A stretch of 64,000 bases of DNA from Tremella fuciformis. Its lineage: Eukaryota > Basidiomycota > Tremellomycetes > Tremellales > Tremellaceae. The position numbers and the translations under genes are program-made. The DNA lies in assembly GCA_032768795.1 (NCBI GenBank), contig CP136490.1:3534001-3598000 (forward strand). The letters run 5' to 3'. Each line of letters opens with the position of its first letter. Position 1 is the stretch's first letter. The notes under the pieces were generated by a model. It saw nothing but the letters and a program-made list of their open reading frames with translations, made no database searches and was not told where the DNA came from. Positions 1-11,557 of this stretch are shown here, one piece after another.

Positions 1-115
1 TATGGGGAGGCGATTCCCGATTCCGTTCCGTCCGCCGAGATTGCAACGTCAAAAGACCACACATCTCAATCCCCTTTCTCCCTTCTCCTCGCTCGCCTCT
101 AGCGTGGTGATCAAC

Positions 116-1632
116 ATGGCCGCCCGAGCAGCCGTATCTCGTCTCGCTTCCACCCTCCCGACATCCCGCACGCTCAGCACCTCGACCGGGTCAAGATTGG
201 TCGGTCGCAATGCCTTGGCCACGACCCCCGTCGCGAGGGTCGCGAGGAGCGCATCGAAATATCTCGTCAACGCGGAGCAGAAGCGGGCAGCATCGTCTGA
301 TGAAGGCGTGCAGACCATGGTGAGTGATAATGCCATCTCGATCTTCGCTTGCGATGAGGCCGAAGCGGCATTGCGCCAATTTTGCATCGTCAAAGGGAGG
401 GGAATCACATGACTGATTGCCAGACTGTCCGTGACGCACTCAACGCTGCCATGGAGGAGGAGATGCTGCGGGACGAGACGGTATTCTTGATGGGTGAGGA
501 GGTCGCCCGGTACAACGGTGCATACAAGGTATCGAAAGGCTTGTTGGACAAATTCGGAGAGGACCGGGTCATCGACGTGCGTTCTCTCCATCAATCAGCC
601 CGAATGGTCTGACAATTAGACCCCCATCACAGAGCAGGGTTTCACAGGTATCGCCATTGGTGCCGCTCTCGCCGGTCTACGACCGATTTGCGAGTTCAGT
701 GAGTAGCTCGAGCTCAAATCTTCTCCGCAATGTGATTGACATTAGTGACCTGGAACTTTGCCATGCAGGCCATCGACCAGATCGTCAACTCCGGCGGCAA
801 AACCTACTACATGTCCGGTGGAAACGTCCCTTGTCCCGTCGTCTTCCGAGGTCCCAACGGTGCTGCCGCCGGTGTTGCCGCCCAGCACTCCCAGGATTAC
901 TGCGCTTGGTACGGCTCCATCCCCGGTCTCAAGGTCGTCAGCCCTTGGTCCGCCAGCGATTGCAAGGGTCTATTGAAGAGCGCTATCCGTGACCCCAACC
1001 CTGTCAGTCAAGTGACAACATATGTTAGCTCAATCTAACGGACAGGTATGTGTGCTCGAGAACGAGCTCATGTACGGCGTCTCTTTCCCGATGACCAAAG
1101 AGGAGATGTCGGACGACTTCTTGATCCCCATTGGCAAGGCCAAGATTGAGAAGGAGGGTTCGGACATCACCGTTGTGGCCCACTCCAAGATGGTCACACA
1201 CTCCTTGGAAGCTGCAGAGATCCTCGAGAAGGAGGACGGCATCAAAGTCGAGGTCATCAACCTACGCTCCATCCGTCCCCTTGACATCGAGACCATCATC
1301 TCATCGGTCAAGAAGACCAACCACCTTGTCACCGTTGAGGGTGGCTTCCCCGCCTTCGGTGTCGGTTCCGAGATCCTTGCCCAGATCTGCGAGTCCACCG
1401 CCTTCGACTTCCTTGACGCCCCTCCCGAGCGAATCACCGGCGCTGACGTTCCCACCCCCGTGAGTCATATCGCTTGTCGGGTCCGATCAAGGCTGAGCTC
1501 CAGTACGCCGAGTCTCTTGAGACCATGGCTTTCCCCGACACCCCCCTCATCGCCAAAGTCCTCAAGGGCCACCTCTGTGAGCCAGCTTCTTTGAAAGAAC
1601 ACGGCGTAGCTGACAATGCAGACAAGCAATAG
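116..1632 (+). CDS. PDB1: Pyruvate dehydrogenase E1 component subunit beta, mitochondrial
   Basis: Beta subunit of the E1 component of pyruvate dehydrogenase, which with the alpha subunit decarboxylates pyruvate in the mitochondrial matrix. Exons read as 116-319, 424-576, 620-698, 746-1002, 1046-1459, 1504-1576 and 1622-1632, giving 396 residues, normal for the family. The first ~65 residues are Arg/Ser/Ala-rich with almost no acidic residues, as expected of a transit peptide. They are followed by the conserved blocks [31 protein letters not shown] and [16 protein letters not shown] sequence. The last exon encodes only KQ and stop after a split Tyr codon. All introns are GT-AG. Start is the first ATG in frame with the transit peptide. 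The aminotransferase gene on the other strand ends 89 bp downstream, so the two converge. Confidence 0.95.
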
Positions 1633-1721
1633 GCACCTTACTCCATCATGATAACCTACATGTGATCTTAGCGATTCTACCAGGGATGCATCGGCCATGC
1701 ACATTGAGGGAGGATGGGAGT

Positions 1722-3254
1722 CTAACAACGAGGGCTCTCCTGGGCAATAACGGGGCGCGCCAAACCATGCGAGCAGTCATCGATGGCAGCCACAAACTTG
1801 CTAACAATGTCGCTTATGTCCTCAACACTGACGATATAGGCCTGGGTGTCAAATTTGGGCGCCGGCAGAAGCTCCAGACTGACCGGGGCCAAGATGGCCG
1901 CTTCGCCTTTTTTACCGTCGATCGTGCCCGAAAAGGCATTGATCAGCAAACCTCTTGCGAATGCGGCATCCTTGAGTCTGGCCGCAAAAGGCGGCTTCAG
2001 GTCAATGATCGCGGTGAACTCGATGCCGATAAACTGATATTAGCGGTGGATGTTGGCATCAATGGGTGTGGGGGGACTCGCCAGACCCTTGCCACGGATA
2101 TCAAAGACGATCTCATGGCCTTCGAGCGCCCGCCGGAGCTCGGCAACCAACTGCTCGCCGCGCTCTCGGACACGCCTGAGCAGATTCTCACGCTGCACGA
2201 TCTCGCACACTCTTAATGCGACCGCGCAGCAAACAGGGTGATTCTGGTACGTATGACTGCTACGCCACTGCTCGCTGTCCCTGATCACGCCCCTCACGCG
2301 CTCGCCGACCAGTACGGCCGAGATGGGGGCATAGCCCGCGCCGAGCCCCTTGGCAATGGCGCAAATGTCGGGCTTGACGCCTTCCGCGACTGCCTTGTGC
2401 GCGAACAGCTCCCCGCACCGCCCGAATCCCGACATGACCTCGTCGGCAATGAACAGCACGCCGTATCTGTCGAGGACGGGTTTGATGGCGGGAAAGTAGC
2501 CCCGCGGAGGGGGCATGACGCCGAGCGCAGCGCCCACCACCGGTTCGGCGATGAAGGCCATGACTGCCCCAGGGCCCAGATCGAGGATCTTCGCCTCGAG
2601 CTCGGCTGCCAGCCGCGCAGAGTACGTTTCCTCCGAATCTGGAGTCTGACCGCCGGCGGACTGTGCGGCAGCGTGGTGTGCGTACAGGGGCGTGGGGACG
2701 TGCTTGATACACTCGCTGATGAATGGCGCGTAGGCGTCTCTGCGGGCGGGGATGGCGCTGGCTGCGAGCGCCCCGAGCGTGTTGCCGTGGTAAGACGGCG
2801 CGCGGGCGATGATGTAGCGCCTGGAGTGGCCGTCGCCCCGTTCGACCCAGTACTGCCGACACAGCTTGAGGGCAGCTTCGACCGCCTCGCTCCCTGCTCC
2901 TCAGCGGGGACCTCCTGTACTCTAGAGAGGGTCAGGAGACGTACCGCTGCTCAGGAAGGCGGCGGCTGTGAAGGCGCCGTCGCTGTGCTGGCATAACCAC
3001 GCTGCGAGATCCTCGCCCGACTGATGCTCGAGCGACTGGTGGTAGACGTGCCCGACCGACTTGGCCTGCGCAGCCATGACATCGACGAGCTCGTCGGTCA
3101 GAGGGCCGGCGCCGCCGAGACATGAGACGGCCGCGCCGCCCGATACGGCGTCCAGGACCTGCTTGCCATCTTCGAGCTGGTAGCGCAGCCCGGAGGACGC
3201 CACGACTCGCGGTTGGGGCTTGGTGTGGTATAGGAGATGCGAGGTGGTAGACAT
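1722..3254 (-). CDS. Class III PLP-dependent aminotransferase
   Basis: Pyridoxal-phosphate enzyme of aminotransferase class III (the GABA/omega-amino-acid/DAPA group); the substrate cannot be fixed from sequence. Exons complement(2945-3254, 2082-2893, 1722-2033) encode 477 residues. Visible family blocks are FLSSGSEAVEAALKL, the SYHGNTLGA loop, the ADEVMSGFGRCGELFA region, the PLP-lysine segment DICAIAKGLGAGY, and a C-terminal RGKGLFIGIEF block. That last block is only restored if intron 2034-2081 starts with GC (GCGAGT) and ends AG; no GT donor keeps the frame. ATG at 3254 is chosen because the open frame further upstream lacks an ATG. No clear mitochondrial presequence. Tandem with, and 222 bp downstream of, the NIPA-type gene. 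Confidence 0.88.
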
Positions 3255-3476
3255 CTTGCTCGAAGGGTATTGCAATATTGATCGAATGCTGAGGTATGGG
3301 GCTTCTCGTTGCGCTCATCCAGCCAAGACGTCAGAAGCATGAGGCTCCCGCTGATCGGAGGCACCATCACATTCACATCCAATTGTCCCTCCAATCTCCA
3401 AGCAATCCCGCCTAACGCCATCACATGACCATGCATTAGATCATAAAGACAACAGAAAAGTGGCCAGGTTAGCAGC

Positions 3477-5494
3477 TTATCCGGCCTGTCGGCCACTCGG
3501 TGAGAATGCCAGGCTTCCAGCCCGACTACGACCCTCTCCCACAAGACCCTCCTCGTCTAGGTCTCTCTGGCCTCGGCTCTGGCTACGCTCTCTGCGCATC
3601 AACATTCCGGCTGTTGGCGGCGTCGTGGCCAGCAGTAAGAATCCCGCCTGACTGTTCAAACCCAAAGTTGTGAAGTCTTTAGTCGATGCTCGCGAAGTGA
3701 GCCGTACCCGGGCCCGTCCTCTGATACTGCCGCCGTTCAAGCTGCCAAGGGTCGGGGCAGTGAATGGTGTCGATGACGGTGTTCGTGCTAGCTGCTCGGG
3801 CGAAGGTATCATCAACGGAGTCCTCTCGGTCGGCAAAAGCAGATTCAGCGAGGCCGACGATGTAGCGCGCTCATGAATACCGGGTCGTGCACTTGAGGGC
3901 GCTTCTTCGCTCGAATCGCCATCGAAGGTCGTAAGAAGGTAGACACCAAGGAAAGTCGTGCCAATCTGACATCAGCGGGAGAATACAGACGAAGCACGTC
4001 CTACGCACGCCAAAGGCAAAGTTGACAAAGCGAGAGAAAGCAACTCCTCTGAACTCCTGATACAGCACGGCTGAGCCGATGATAGCCGCCAAAGAGAAGA
4101 ACACGAATTGGGCCGGGATGACTTGCTGTTCCGTCAGTCTGACGTTTGCACCGACACGGACCCTAGCTGACCTTGCTCTCGAAGCGCATAAGCGCTTTGT
4201 TGAGATATTTGATCTGCATGACGCTGGTGCTGACCAGTACGCCGATTAAGAACCAAGTGATCGGATATCGCAACGCCGATAAGAACATTATACTGAGCAG
4301 GCTGGACAGCGCTTTGGTCGACAAGACGGTGTATCCGCCAAATAGGGCGCAAACGCCAACATCGATGCCGATGTATTTACCGCCGAATCGAGGGAGTCGT
4401 GAGAGAAAGATGAGAACGCAGGCGAACACAGCGCAGATGACTGTATAAGCGATGAAGGCTGGTTGTGCGATGGCCGCCTTCAGCTGAGAAGGGTCGAGCT
4501 ACAAGGCTTTAGAGTTGTCTTAGAGATCGAGAAAAACTCACTCGTGGGTTCGAGCTGTTTGACGACCACACGACAGTCACTGCCCCCAAGATTGCCAGTC
4601 CCATCCCGATAAGCTCCCTGAGATGAAAGCGCTCCTTCAGAATCAGAGGCGCAAATATGCAATTTGCAACGAGTGCCTGCCATGAGCTCACGGTTTCCGC
4701 TATTGTGAGGAGACTCACCACTGTCCCGAGCGGTGCAACAACGCTCGCTGGGGCAAAGCCATACGACAAGAAGTTGCCCCCTTCTCCGATTGTAATGAGC
4801 ACCATACCTAGCCACCAGAGCCTGGAGCGCAGGTACATGCCCTCCTCGACCTCGTCCTCCTCGTGTTCCGCACCCTCGCCCGAACCCCTTCCGTCATCAG
4901 TTTCGGGACTGCCGAGATTCTGCGGCGACGGAGAGCGTATGTGCACTTTGGCACGGTATGGCTCTGGCAGCTGAATCGGTGCCGGTGAGACCGATCGTGC
5001 GGCGGACGTCTTGTGCGAGTTATAAGACTCTGTGATATTGCCCGGCTGTACCGGTTGATCTACTTGAAGTATGGAGGTTGGACCGCCATTCTCAGCCGGG
5101 ACCATGACGATAGGAACCGCCGTTAACTTGGTCGGTCGACTTTTCGGAGAAGGTGAGGGCGAGGCGGGTACAGAAGGCCCTTCGTCCGCTGGACTGGCCT
5201 GATCACCATCGTTTACGCGAGTACTGGAAGATGACCGCGACAAGAGCTCGTCGTGCTGACGCCGATGAGCCAGCTTCTGCACAGTCCTGCTCGATCAGCC
5301 AACAGGCAGAACGGGGAGAAAGGAGGGTGCGCCCACAGAGCCAGGGAGATTAGCACGTTGCCCGAGCATGCTATGGCGACTCCTATCAGAGAGGAAGACC
5401 CCACGGGGCTCTTGAGCGGCAGCATGCTATCTGCCCATCTCAACACTGTCGGACACAGAAAGAGGGACACGATGAAGAACGAGGCCGCAGGCAT
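3477..5494 (-). CDS. NIPA-like magnesium transporter family protein
   Basis: Multi-pass membrane protein of the NIPA (DUF803) family, known for Mg2+ transport. Exons complement(5337-5494, 4542-5286, 4172-4498, 4009-4125, 3477-3965), 611 residues. The first membrane span includes SSLIGVAIACSGNVLISLAL. A hydrophilic Ser/Pro/Glu-rich insert of roughly 140 residues follows. Then come the family blocks GEGGNFLSYGFAPASVVAPLG, the long second half GKYIGIDVGVCALFGGYTVL and QFVFFSLAAIIGSAVLYQEF. The ~150-residue cytosolic tail is polar and Arg/Ser/Thr-rich. The insert and tail look disordered and are the parts least supported by homology. Exon joins were set by restoring the transporter blocks. Confidence 0.87.
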
Positions 5495-5796
5495 GACGAC
5501 CTCGCGGCTGATTTTGATTCACCCGATGTGGAGGTGGTCTCTCTTCTCTCGTAACCTACTGTATGCCATAACGTCGGTGGACTTCTCATGATATATCACA
5601 TACAGACTAGAGGCATCCAGCATCCAGCATCTCCAGATCCTTGGTAGCCCATAGAGTTGATCAAAGGGGTGATCCGTTCATATACCCCTCGAGTTGAACC
5701 ATTGATGCTGACAAGATCGATTTCGCTGAGATTCGGGTAAGGATGCTGAATGCAAGGTGTACAACATGACACTGGAGACTGACGTATTGGCTTCTC
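5495..5796. other. Intergenic, KIN17 3' end to NIPA-like 5' end
   Basis: About 300 bp between two minus-strand genes. It must hold the KIN17 3'UTR and the NIPA-like promoter. No reading frame or RNA gene recognised. Confidence 0.5.
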
Positions 5797-6907
5797 TCAC
5801 TTGCCACCCCGTCGCGGTCCAAACCCAGCATATCCTTGAGGTGCTCTAGCCTTTCTTGCCTGGTCCTCCTTCATTAACCTCTCCGCTTCCGACATATATG
5901 TAGGCTGCTTCGACTTGGATTCGTCGTTCTCGGTCTTCGCGGACTTTGCTGATTTGAACACGTTCATAGGAGCCGGTCGTTTTAGTGGGTTGACAGCGGG
6001 AGGAGCAGCGGCAGCTGCAGGCGCCGCTCCCGTACCGATGCTGCCGAAAGATATGGCAGGCCGGCTCTCGCCATTTCCGTTGGTCGCGACAGCACCAGAA
6101 GGTCCTGCTTCGCTCGTGGTGCCATTGGTCCCCCCAGGTATAGGTGTCGGTGTCGGATTGAGATTGAGAGTGATTTTCTCTCCTTCCGCCTTTTGGAGAC
6201 CTTGATCTGCCCCATCTTGCTCCGGTTGAGCAGCTTTAGCTCGAGCAATCTGCTCCTCCAGAACCGCCCTCTCCCTCTCTTCACCATCCATCTGAGCTCG
6301 ATCTCGTTTTTGAAGGGCGGCCTGAGATTCAGCTCGATAGTTAAGAGGCATAAGTCAGCTGACCTGCTTCGCTAATGTCTTTGGCGAGTTGTCGACCCAA
6401 GTGATCCATAAACCCTGTTCGTCCTCGTCCACCTTCACAATGCCCGCCTTTCCCAGAGTCATGACGAATCCGCTCAGCGTCACCCATCTAGTCGCATTCA
6501 TGTGCACGTGGTGCTTGTCCTGAATATACTCGTTGTACACCGCGTTGGCGCGTACTCGCATCGTGTTGTGCCGTGTCCGAAGCAGAGTCACGAACTCGTA
6601 TTGGAATTGCCTGGAAAACTCCGCAATGGTCTGACCAGCTTTGGGACCGACAATCATCATCTTCCGCATGTGCGGCTCTGACCGGCAGTGTGCCTGCAAT
6701 AAGCATGCCTCTCCGCTCATGAGGCTGGTTGGCTCACCTGGAAACCATTCTCGTCCCGACATTGCTTCTCACAAATCTGGCAGTACCACCTCAGACGACC
6801 GAGACCTAGGTTTCAGCCGCAGTCCTGCCCAATATCCATTGAGGCTGACCTTTCGCCTTGATCGCATTCGCGATAGCTTTGGGCGTTCCCGCTTCTGCAC
6901 GTCCCAT
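5797..6907 (-). CDS. KIN17: KIN17-like DNA/RNA-binding zinc-finger protein
   Basis: Nuclear protein of the KIN17 family, linked in other eukaryotes to replication, DNA repair and spliceosome association. Exons complement(6850-6907, 6738-6805, 6364-6693, 5797-6321), 326 residues. The N terminus MGRAEAGTPKAIANAIKAKG is the family signature. Next is a C2H2 finger (CQIC near residue 27, with the His pair in HCRSEPH). Then comes the winged-helix region with RTRHNTMRVRANAVYNEYI and NATRWVTLSGFVMTLGKAGI. A charged helix and a low-complexity Pro/Ala C terminus follow. It lacks the long C-terminal KOW/SH3-like half of the animal protein, as do other fungal homologues. Divergent from PRO2 with a 173-bp shared promoter. 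Confidence 0.93.
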
Positions 6908-7080
6908 TTTGAACGACTGTAATGGTGCTTTGGAGAAACAGCGAAAGCAGTTATCGGTGGCAAAGTAGGTGAACCTCGGAGCGGAATCAAATCTCTCCGA
7001 GTCCGAGCTGGGCTCAAAAGTCGAGTCAAGGACCTTGGTTTGCTGAACAACCTCATTCGCAACACTGTCTGAACGCTGCA

Positions 7081-8509
7081 ATGGCAGAAGCTAGCTCATC
7101 GTCCTCCACGTCGTCCTCGAACGCCGAAAGCATAGCCATCGCAGCACGGAGAGCGTTCGAGGAGTCCCAGCTCGTCGACCCAGCCGAACGTGATGTCGCC
7201 CTCGATGCCATCCGACAAACGCTCGAAGCAGCGAGGGACGAGGTCCTCGAGGCAAATCGCAAAGACATGGAAGCAGCCGATGTTCTCGCAGCACAAGGCA
7301 AGCTCTCCAAATCTCTCGTCTCTCGACTAGACCTCTCAAGGCCGGGAAAGTACGATAGCATGTTGCAGGGCATTTCGGATGTGGCGGCATTGCCTGCCCC
7401 GACCGGGTTGGTGACATTTGCCAAAGAGCTAGGCCCGGGTGTTGAGCTGCACCGGGTCACATGCCCCGTAGGCGTGCTCTTGGTCATCTTCGAGGCGAGG
7501 CCAGAGGTCGTGGTCAACATCGCAGCTCTGGCTATCAAATCAGGTCGGTCTCAAGCTATGCCTTCCTTGGCTCAACGGTTGACGTTCAGGAAATGCAGCC
7601 ATACTGAAAGGCGGCAAAGAGTCGACACATACTGCCACGCTTCTATCATCTCTCATCGCCAAAGCCCTTGCTGGCACGTCCATTCCTCCGACCTTCATCC
7701 AGTCCGTCGCTACCCGATCCGAAATTTCGTCCCTGCTTGCCCAAGATCGGTATATCGACCTGGTCATGCCGCGAGGCGGGAACGAATTGGTCACCTCTAT
7801 CAAGAACTCCACTCGCATCCCCGTCATGGGCCATGCCGACGGTATTTGCGCTGTTTACCTCGACGAGTCGGCCGACGAAACAAAAGCGGTCAGAATCACG
7901 GTAGAGAGCAAGATCGACTACATGGCGGCCTGCAACTCGGCAGAGACTCTGCTTGTGCACCGCTCACTGCTGCGATCTATATGGCCGAAAGTTGCCGCGG
8001 CGCTGTTCGAGAAATCAGTATCGCTGAAGTGTGACGCCGAATCGTTGGCAGAGATACAAGGCCTGAAAGGAGCCGGCAAGCTCGCCAGTGCATCTGTCCG
8101 TGACGACTACACGACTGAGTTCCTTGGCCCGACCATGGCAGTCAAAGTCGTCGACAGTGTGCAGCAAGCGATCAAGCACATCAACTCCCACTCGTCACAT
8201 CACACCGATTCCATTGTCACAGAATCGGAAGCCAGTATGTCCGCCTGGTGCAGGGGACTCGACTCGGCCAATTGCTTTGTAAACGCGTCGACCAGGTTCT
8301 CAGACGGGACACGATACGGCCTGGGAACCGAAGTGGGTATCAGCACCGGCAAGACACACGCCCGAGGACCGGTCGGCTTGGACGGCCTTGTGATCTACAA
8401 ATACATGTTGCGGAGCACGGCGAACGAGGGGAGTGTCATCCAGGACCATGAGAAGGGGGGCAAGGGATACACCCACAAGGATCTTCCGCGGGACAAGCCA
8501 ATGTTCTAG
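7081..8509 (+). CDS. PRO2: Gamma-glutamyl phosphate reductase
   Basis: Second step of proline biosynthesis: NADPH-dependent reduction of gamma-glutamyl phosphate to glutamate-5-semialdehyde in the cytosol. Exons 7081-7543 and 7590-8509 encode 460 residues, typical of the family. The split Gly codon is restored at KSG-NAAILKGGKE. Diagnostic blocks: PVGVLLVIFEARPEV, the cysteine segment MAACNSAETLLVH, and near the C terminus FSDGTRYGLGTEVGISTGKTHARGP (in two parts). The N terminus has a Ser-rich stretch before the first helix. Separate from a glutamate kinase, so not a fused P5CS. Confidence 0.96.
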
Positions 8510-8548
8510 TTGTACAACATGCATGTTCGGTAATACGAGCAGGCCATT

Positions 8549-9647
8549 CTACTTGGCGTAGCGATCGCTGCTCGTCAGCCTGCGCGGGCTGCCAACCGTA
8601 TGTAAGCTCACCTCTTCAACGCGGCACGACGGTCGAGCATAGCTTCTGCCAGTCTTCCCTCTTTTCGGGCCTTCTTGAGTCCAGATCGGTCCGTCTCGCT
8701 GACAAGATTGCGCCCACCACCCCAAGCCTGAGACTCGCGACTATCGATCAGCTCCGTCCGCTCAACACACACAGATCTGCTCACTTCTTTCTCATTTCAT
8801 CTTCCAGACTTCCCGGTGCCGGGCCCTCCCTGAACATCCGCAACTTCTTGCTTCCCCCTCCTTCTTTCTCGCCCTTGGCCTCGGCAGCCGCAACCTTGGC
8901 CTTGAGCACAAACTCGCGCTGACACTTGATCCTCAGCTCGCCATCTGCCGGGCTGTCCGCATCCGCTCGGAGTTCAGGCTTCTTCCCCAGGCCCGCGTCG
9001 CTCGAGACGGACAGGAACTTCTCGCTCGAGGTCTGCAGGCTGAGCGTGGGAAATGCCGAAGAGCGCGTGATGAGGGGCACGAAGCCCTCGAGGGGCCCGC
9101 GGGACGGCGTGTCGGCGCTGAGCTTGCCGCTCGGGTGGGCGGTGAGGAAAGTGCCGGTGCTGCTGCGCAAGGAGACGATGCCTTCGCTGCCCGACAGACG
9201 GGAGATGACCCAGACGTGATTGACATCGGTTGGCTCGACGGACGAGAGAATCTCGGCTGTACTGAGTTCTGCAGCCCCTTCGGGCGCCTCGGGCACGTCT
9301 ATAGGTGCGGCGTAGACTCTTTGCCGTTGCGGGTCCCACTGCAGATCAGCACAACCTCTTTGGCACTTGGTCTGCTCAAGACGCACAGCAAGGCATGTCA
9401 GAGGTTCAGAGGGGAGGAGAATGAAGGACGGGCCGGAAATCTCAAGCGTCTCCTCGGGAAACACCCAACCTGGGTATCAGAACCGTACGGTTTCTGAATG
9501 ATGTGTTCGGAGCCCACCTCGCGGGTCACCTGCAGCCATCGCAGCGAGCTCGTCGCCGTCGTCGCCGCCATCCTCATGGTGGTGGCGCCTCTTCTTCTTG
9601 GTCTTCTCCCCCTTGAACTTGAGCTTTTTGGACACGACTCCAGACAT
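8549..9647 (-). CDS. FRG1: FRG1-like protein
   Basis: FRG1 family, actin-fold nuclear/nucleolar protein associated with pre-mRNA processing and actin bundling in animals. Exons complement(9518-9647, 9387-9469, 8785-9338, 8612-8740, 8549-8567), 304 residues. The N-terminal basic stretch KKLKFKGEKTKKKRRHHH is the family hallmark. A fascin-like trefoil region (SRLSGSEGIVSLRSSTGTFL) follows, and the tail is LDRRAALKSDRYAK. That tail requires a 19-nt last exon; the alternative is an in-frame stop directly at the donor. Intron 9339-9386 is 48 nt and in frame, so an unspliced reading stays open and would be easy to mis-annotate. Confidence 0.88.
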
Positions 9648-9765
9648 GTTACCATGCTAGGATGCAGTCCACCTCCACCCCGGTCCAAAAGTGGCAGGTG
9701 GCAGGTGGCAGGTGGCGGACGGCAGTGTGGCGGCAACAATGCATCTATTGGACGTCCAACAAGAT

Positions 9766-10808
9766 TTAGAGCCTCTCGAACGCCTTGCGCTCCTCCTCAT
9801 CCTTGGCCATCTTCTGCACAGTCCACGCCCACAGCTCGTCCTGTTTGGCAACATCCAAGGACTCCTTGCTGGCATGCGACTCCTCGTCAAGCCACATGTA
9901 CCGCCCGTCCCATTCTCTGAACTCATCGCCTACTGTGAACTTGGCCAGCAGTCCACCGCTACGGAGAGGATCGCTGGTCTTGAGACCTCTGAGCCGCATG
10001 ACGAAACGTAGGATAGGTACGAGACCTTCGGCAATGGTCTGCACGAGTCCAGGCAGATCTGCGACTAAGTATACCCCCCTCCCGCCTTGCGACCCAAGAC
10101 GTACCTCTGCCAAGTTTCGATCCTCTCCCAGGCGCGAACCCCGGTTCGAACACGTTGATCCTCCACTTCTTCCCGGCCTCCATAGCACGTCTCCTCAAAG
10201 CCCATACGAAGAGCATAGCTCCGAATTTGGCTGTGCCGTAGCGCACCAGCGCCTCACTCTGCAACCTCGGATCCTCACATCCTGCCACAGACGCAGGAGT
10301 AGACCACAGAACAGCGGGGTGACCGGGAGACTCAGAGTCGTGCAGCGAAGACGTCACAAAGACAATGGAGCAGTCGTCGGCCAGGTGCCTCGCCGTCATG
10401 AGGAGCAGTATAAGCAACGCATGCCCCATGTGATTGGAGGCGAAGGTAGACTCGATCCCGTCGGCCGTGTAAGTGGGTTTGCCCATGACGTTTGCCCCGG
10501 CATTCAGCACGAGGTGAGTGATGGTTCCGTCCGACCATGCACCCACGAAGGCGCGGATGCTATCTTGCGAACACAGGTCGAGATTCCGGTAAGCGACATT
10601 GGGTGGAAACGGCTCGCTTGGCGCACTCTTGATATCAGCTAGGCCGGTGACAACGCGGACTCGCAACGACCGACGACCATCTGCGGGTGGGGTCGCTCAC
10701 TCGTCCGGTCGTGATGATCCGCGCTTCTGAGCAGCTCTTGCTCAGAGCATGTACAGCCTCATATCCAATCCCGCTTGACCCGCCGGTCAACAGGATAGTG
10801 GAAGCCAT
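9766..10808 (-). CDS. Short-chain dehydrogenase/reductase, copy 1 of a tandem pair
   Basis: NAD(P)-dependent SDR, classical type, resembling retinol-dehydrogenase/WW-oxidoreductase-like fungal enzymes; substrate unknown. Exons complement(10701-10808, 10105-10627, 9766-10058), 307 residues. Cofactor motif TGGSSGIG at residues 8-15, LNAG structural motif, catalytic YGTAK. The C-terminal ~95 residues (WDGRYMWLDEE, KQDELWAWTVQKMAKD) match those of the neighbour gene. Intron 10628-10700 is 73 nt and must end in AAG to keep the frame and match the paralogue. Arranged head-to-tail with copy 2, about 750 bp apart, with intron positions conserved, so the pair arose by tandem duplication. Confidence 0.9.
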
Positions 10809-11557
10809 GACAGCATGGAAGGACGATCCATGATTTCCCAAGGTCTCTCTCTATCTTTATGGGACGAACTCAACCCCCGTCAGCTGGTGGATCTCAGCCG
10901 ACGGCGTGAGTAAGCATAACGCGCAGCCATACCTCTGGAACTCGGACGTGCACGCCACAGCGGAGTCGGCCACGGAGGACAAGGTTGCGACGGCGACGGT
11001 GTCGGGCGCCTACCGCATCTCATCGCCCCATGACTCGATCTTCTCTATGACTTCCTATTCACTGTAGCCAGGAGGCCCTAGAGCGATCTGTCAGCCGATC
11101 CAAAGGCTCAACTCTGACGTTGATTGGTGTCAAGAACCTGATTTCCTTTTACCATTGGCAAGAGATGCCACCAAGCAATGGACGATATCATCTCGGGCAT
11201 AAGACTATGCCCGACTTATGGTCCGTGATCAGATGGCGCCTATGAAGGCCGACTTGTGGATTGCCCGAGGTATATTGTACATGGAAGAAGCTACTTGATC
11301 TCGGAAATGCATGAGCACGAGGCGGCTGGACCGGGTTGCTCCGAGCAAAGCTTCCCGTATCCCACGCTGCCTGGCCCGTCTGCAGGATTGCTGAATTTCC
11401 ATTGCACCATCTACAGCAGCAATCGGTCCCTGAAGCAGAGTCAAAGAGGGGCCACATACTCAGACAGGAGACGTATCAACAGGATCTAGCATGCAAGGTC
11501 TAGACACACAAATAGTCATCGTTGTTCGTCAAAGCCGGGTGTTCCGAGGTGACGACA
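10809..11557. other. Intergenic between the two tandem SDR genes
   Basis: About 750 bp that should contain the 3'UTR of SDR copy 2 and the promoter of copy 1. Short frames on both strands show no family features; nothing further recognised. Confidence 0.5.

Noticed and set aside
2238..2996. 252-codon plus-strand frame
   Set aside because: Antisense shadow of the aminotransferase catalytic exon.
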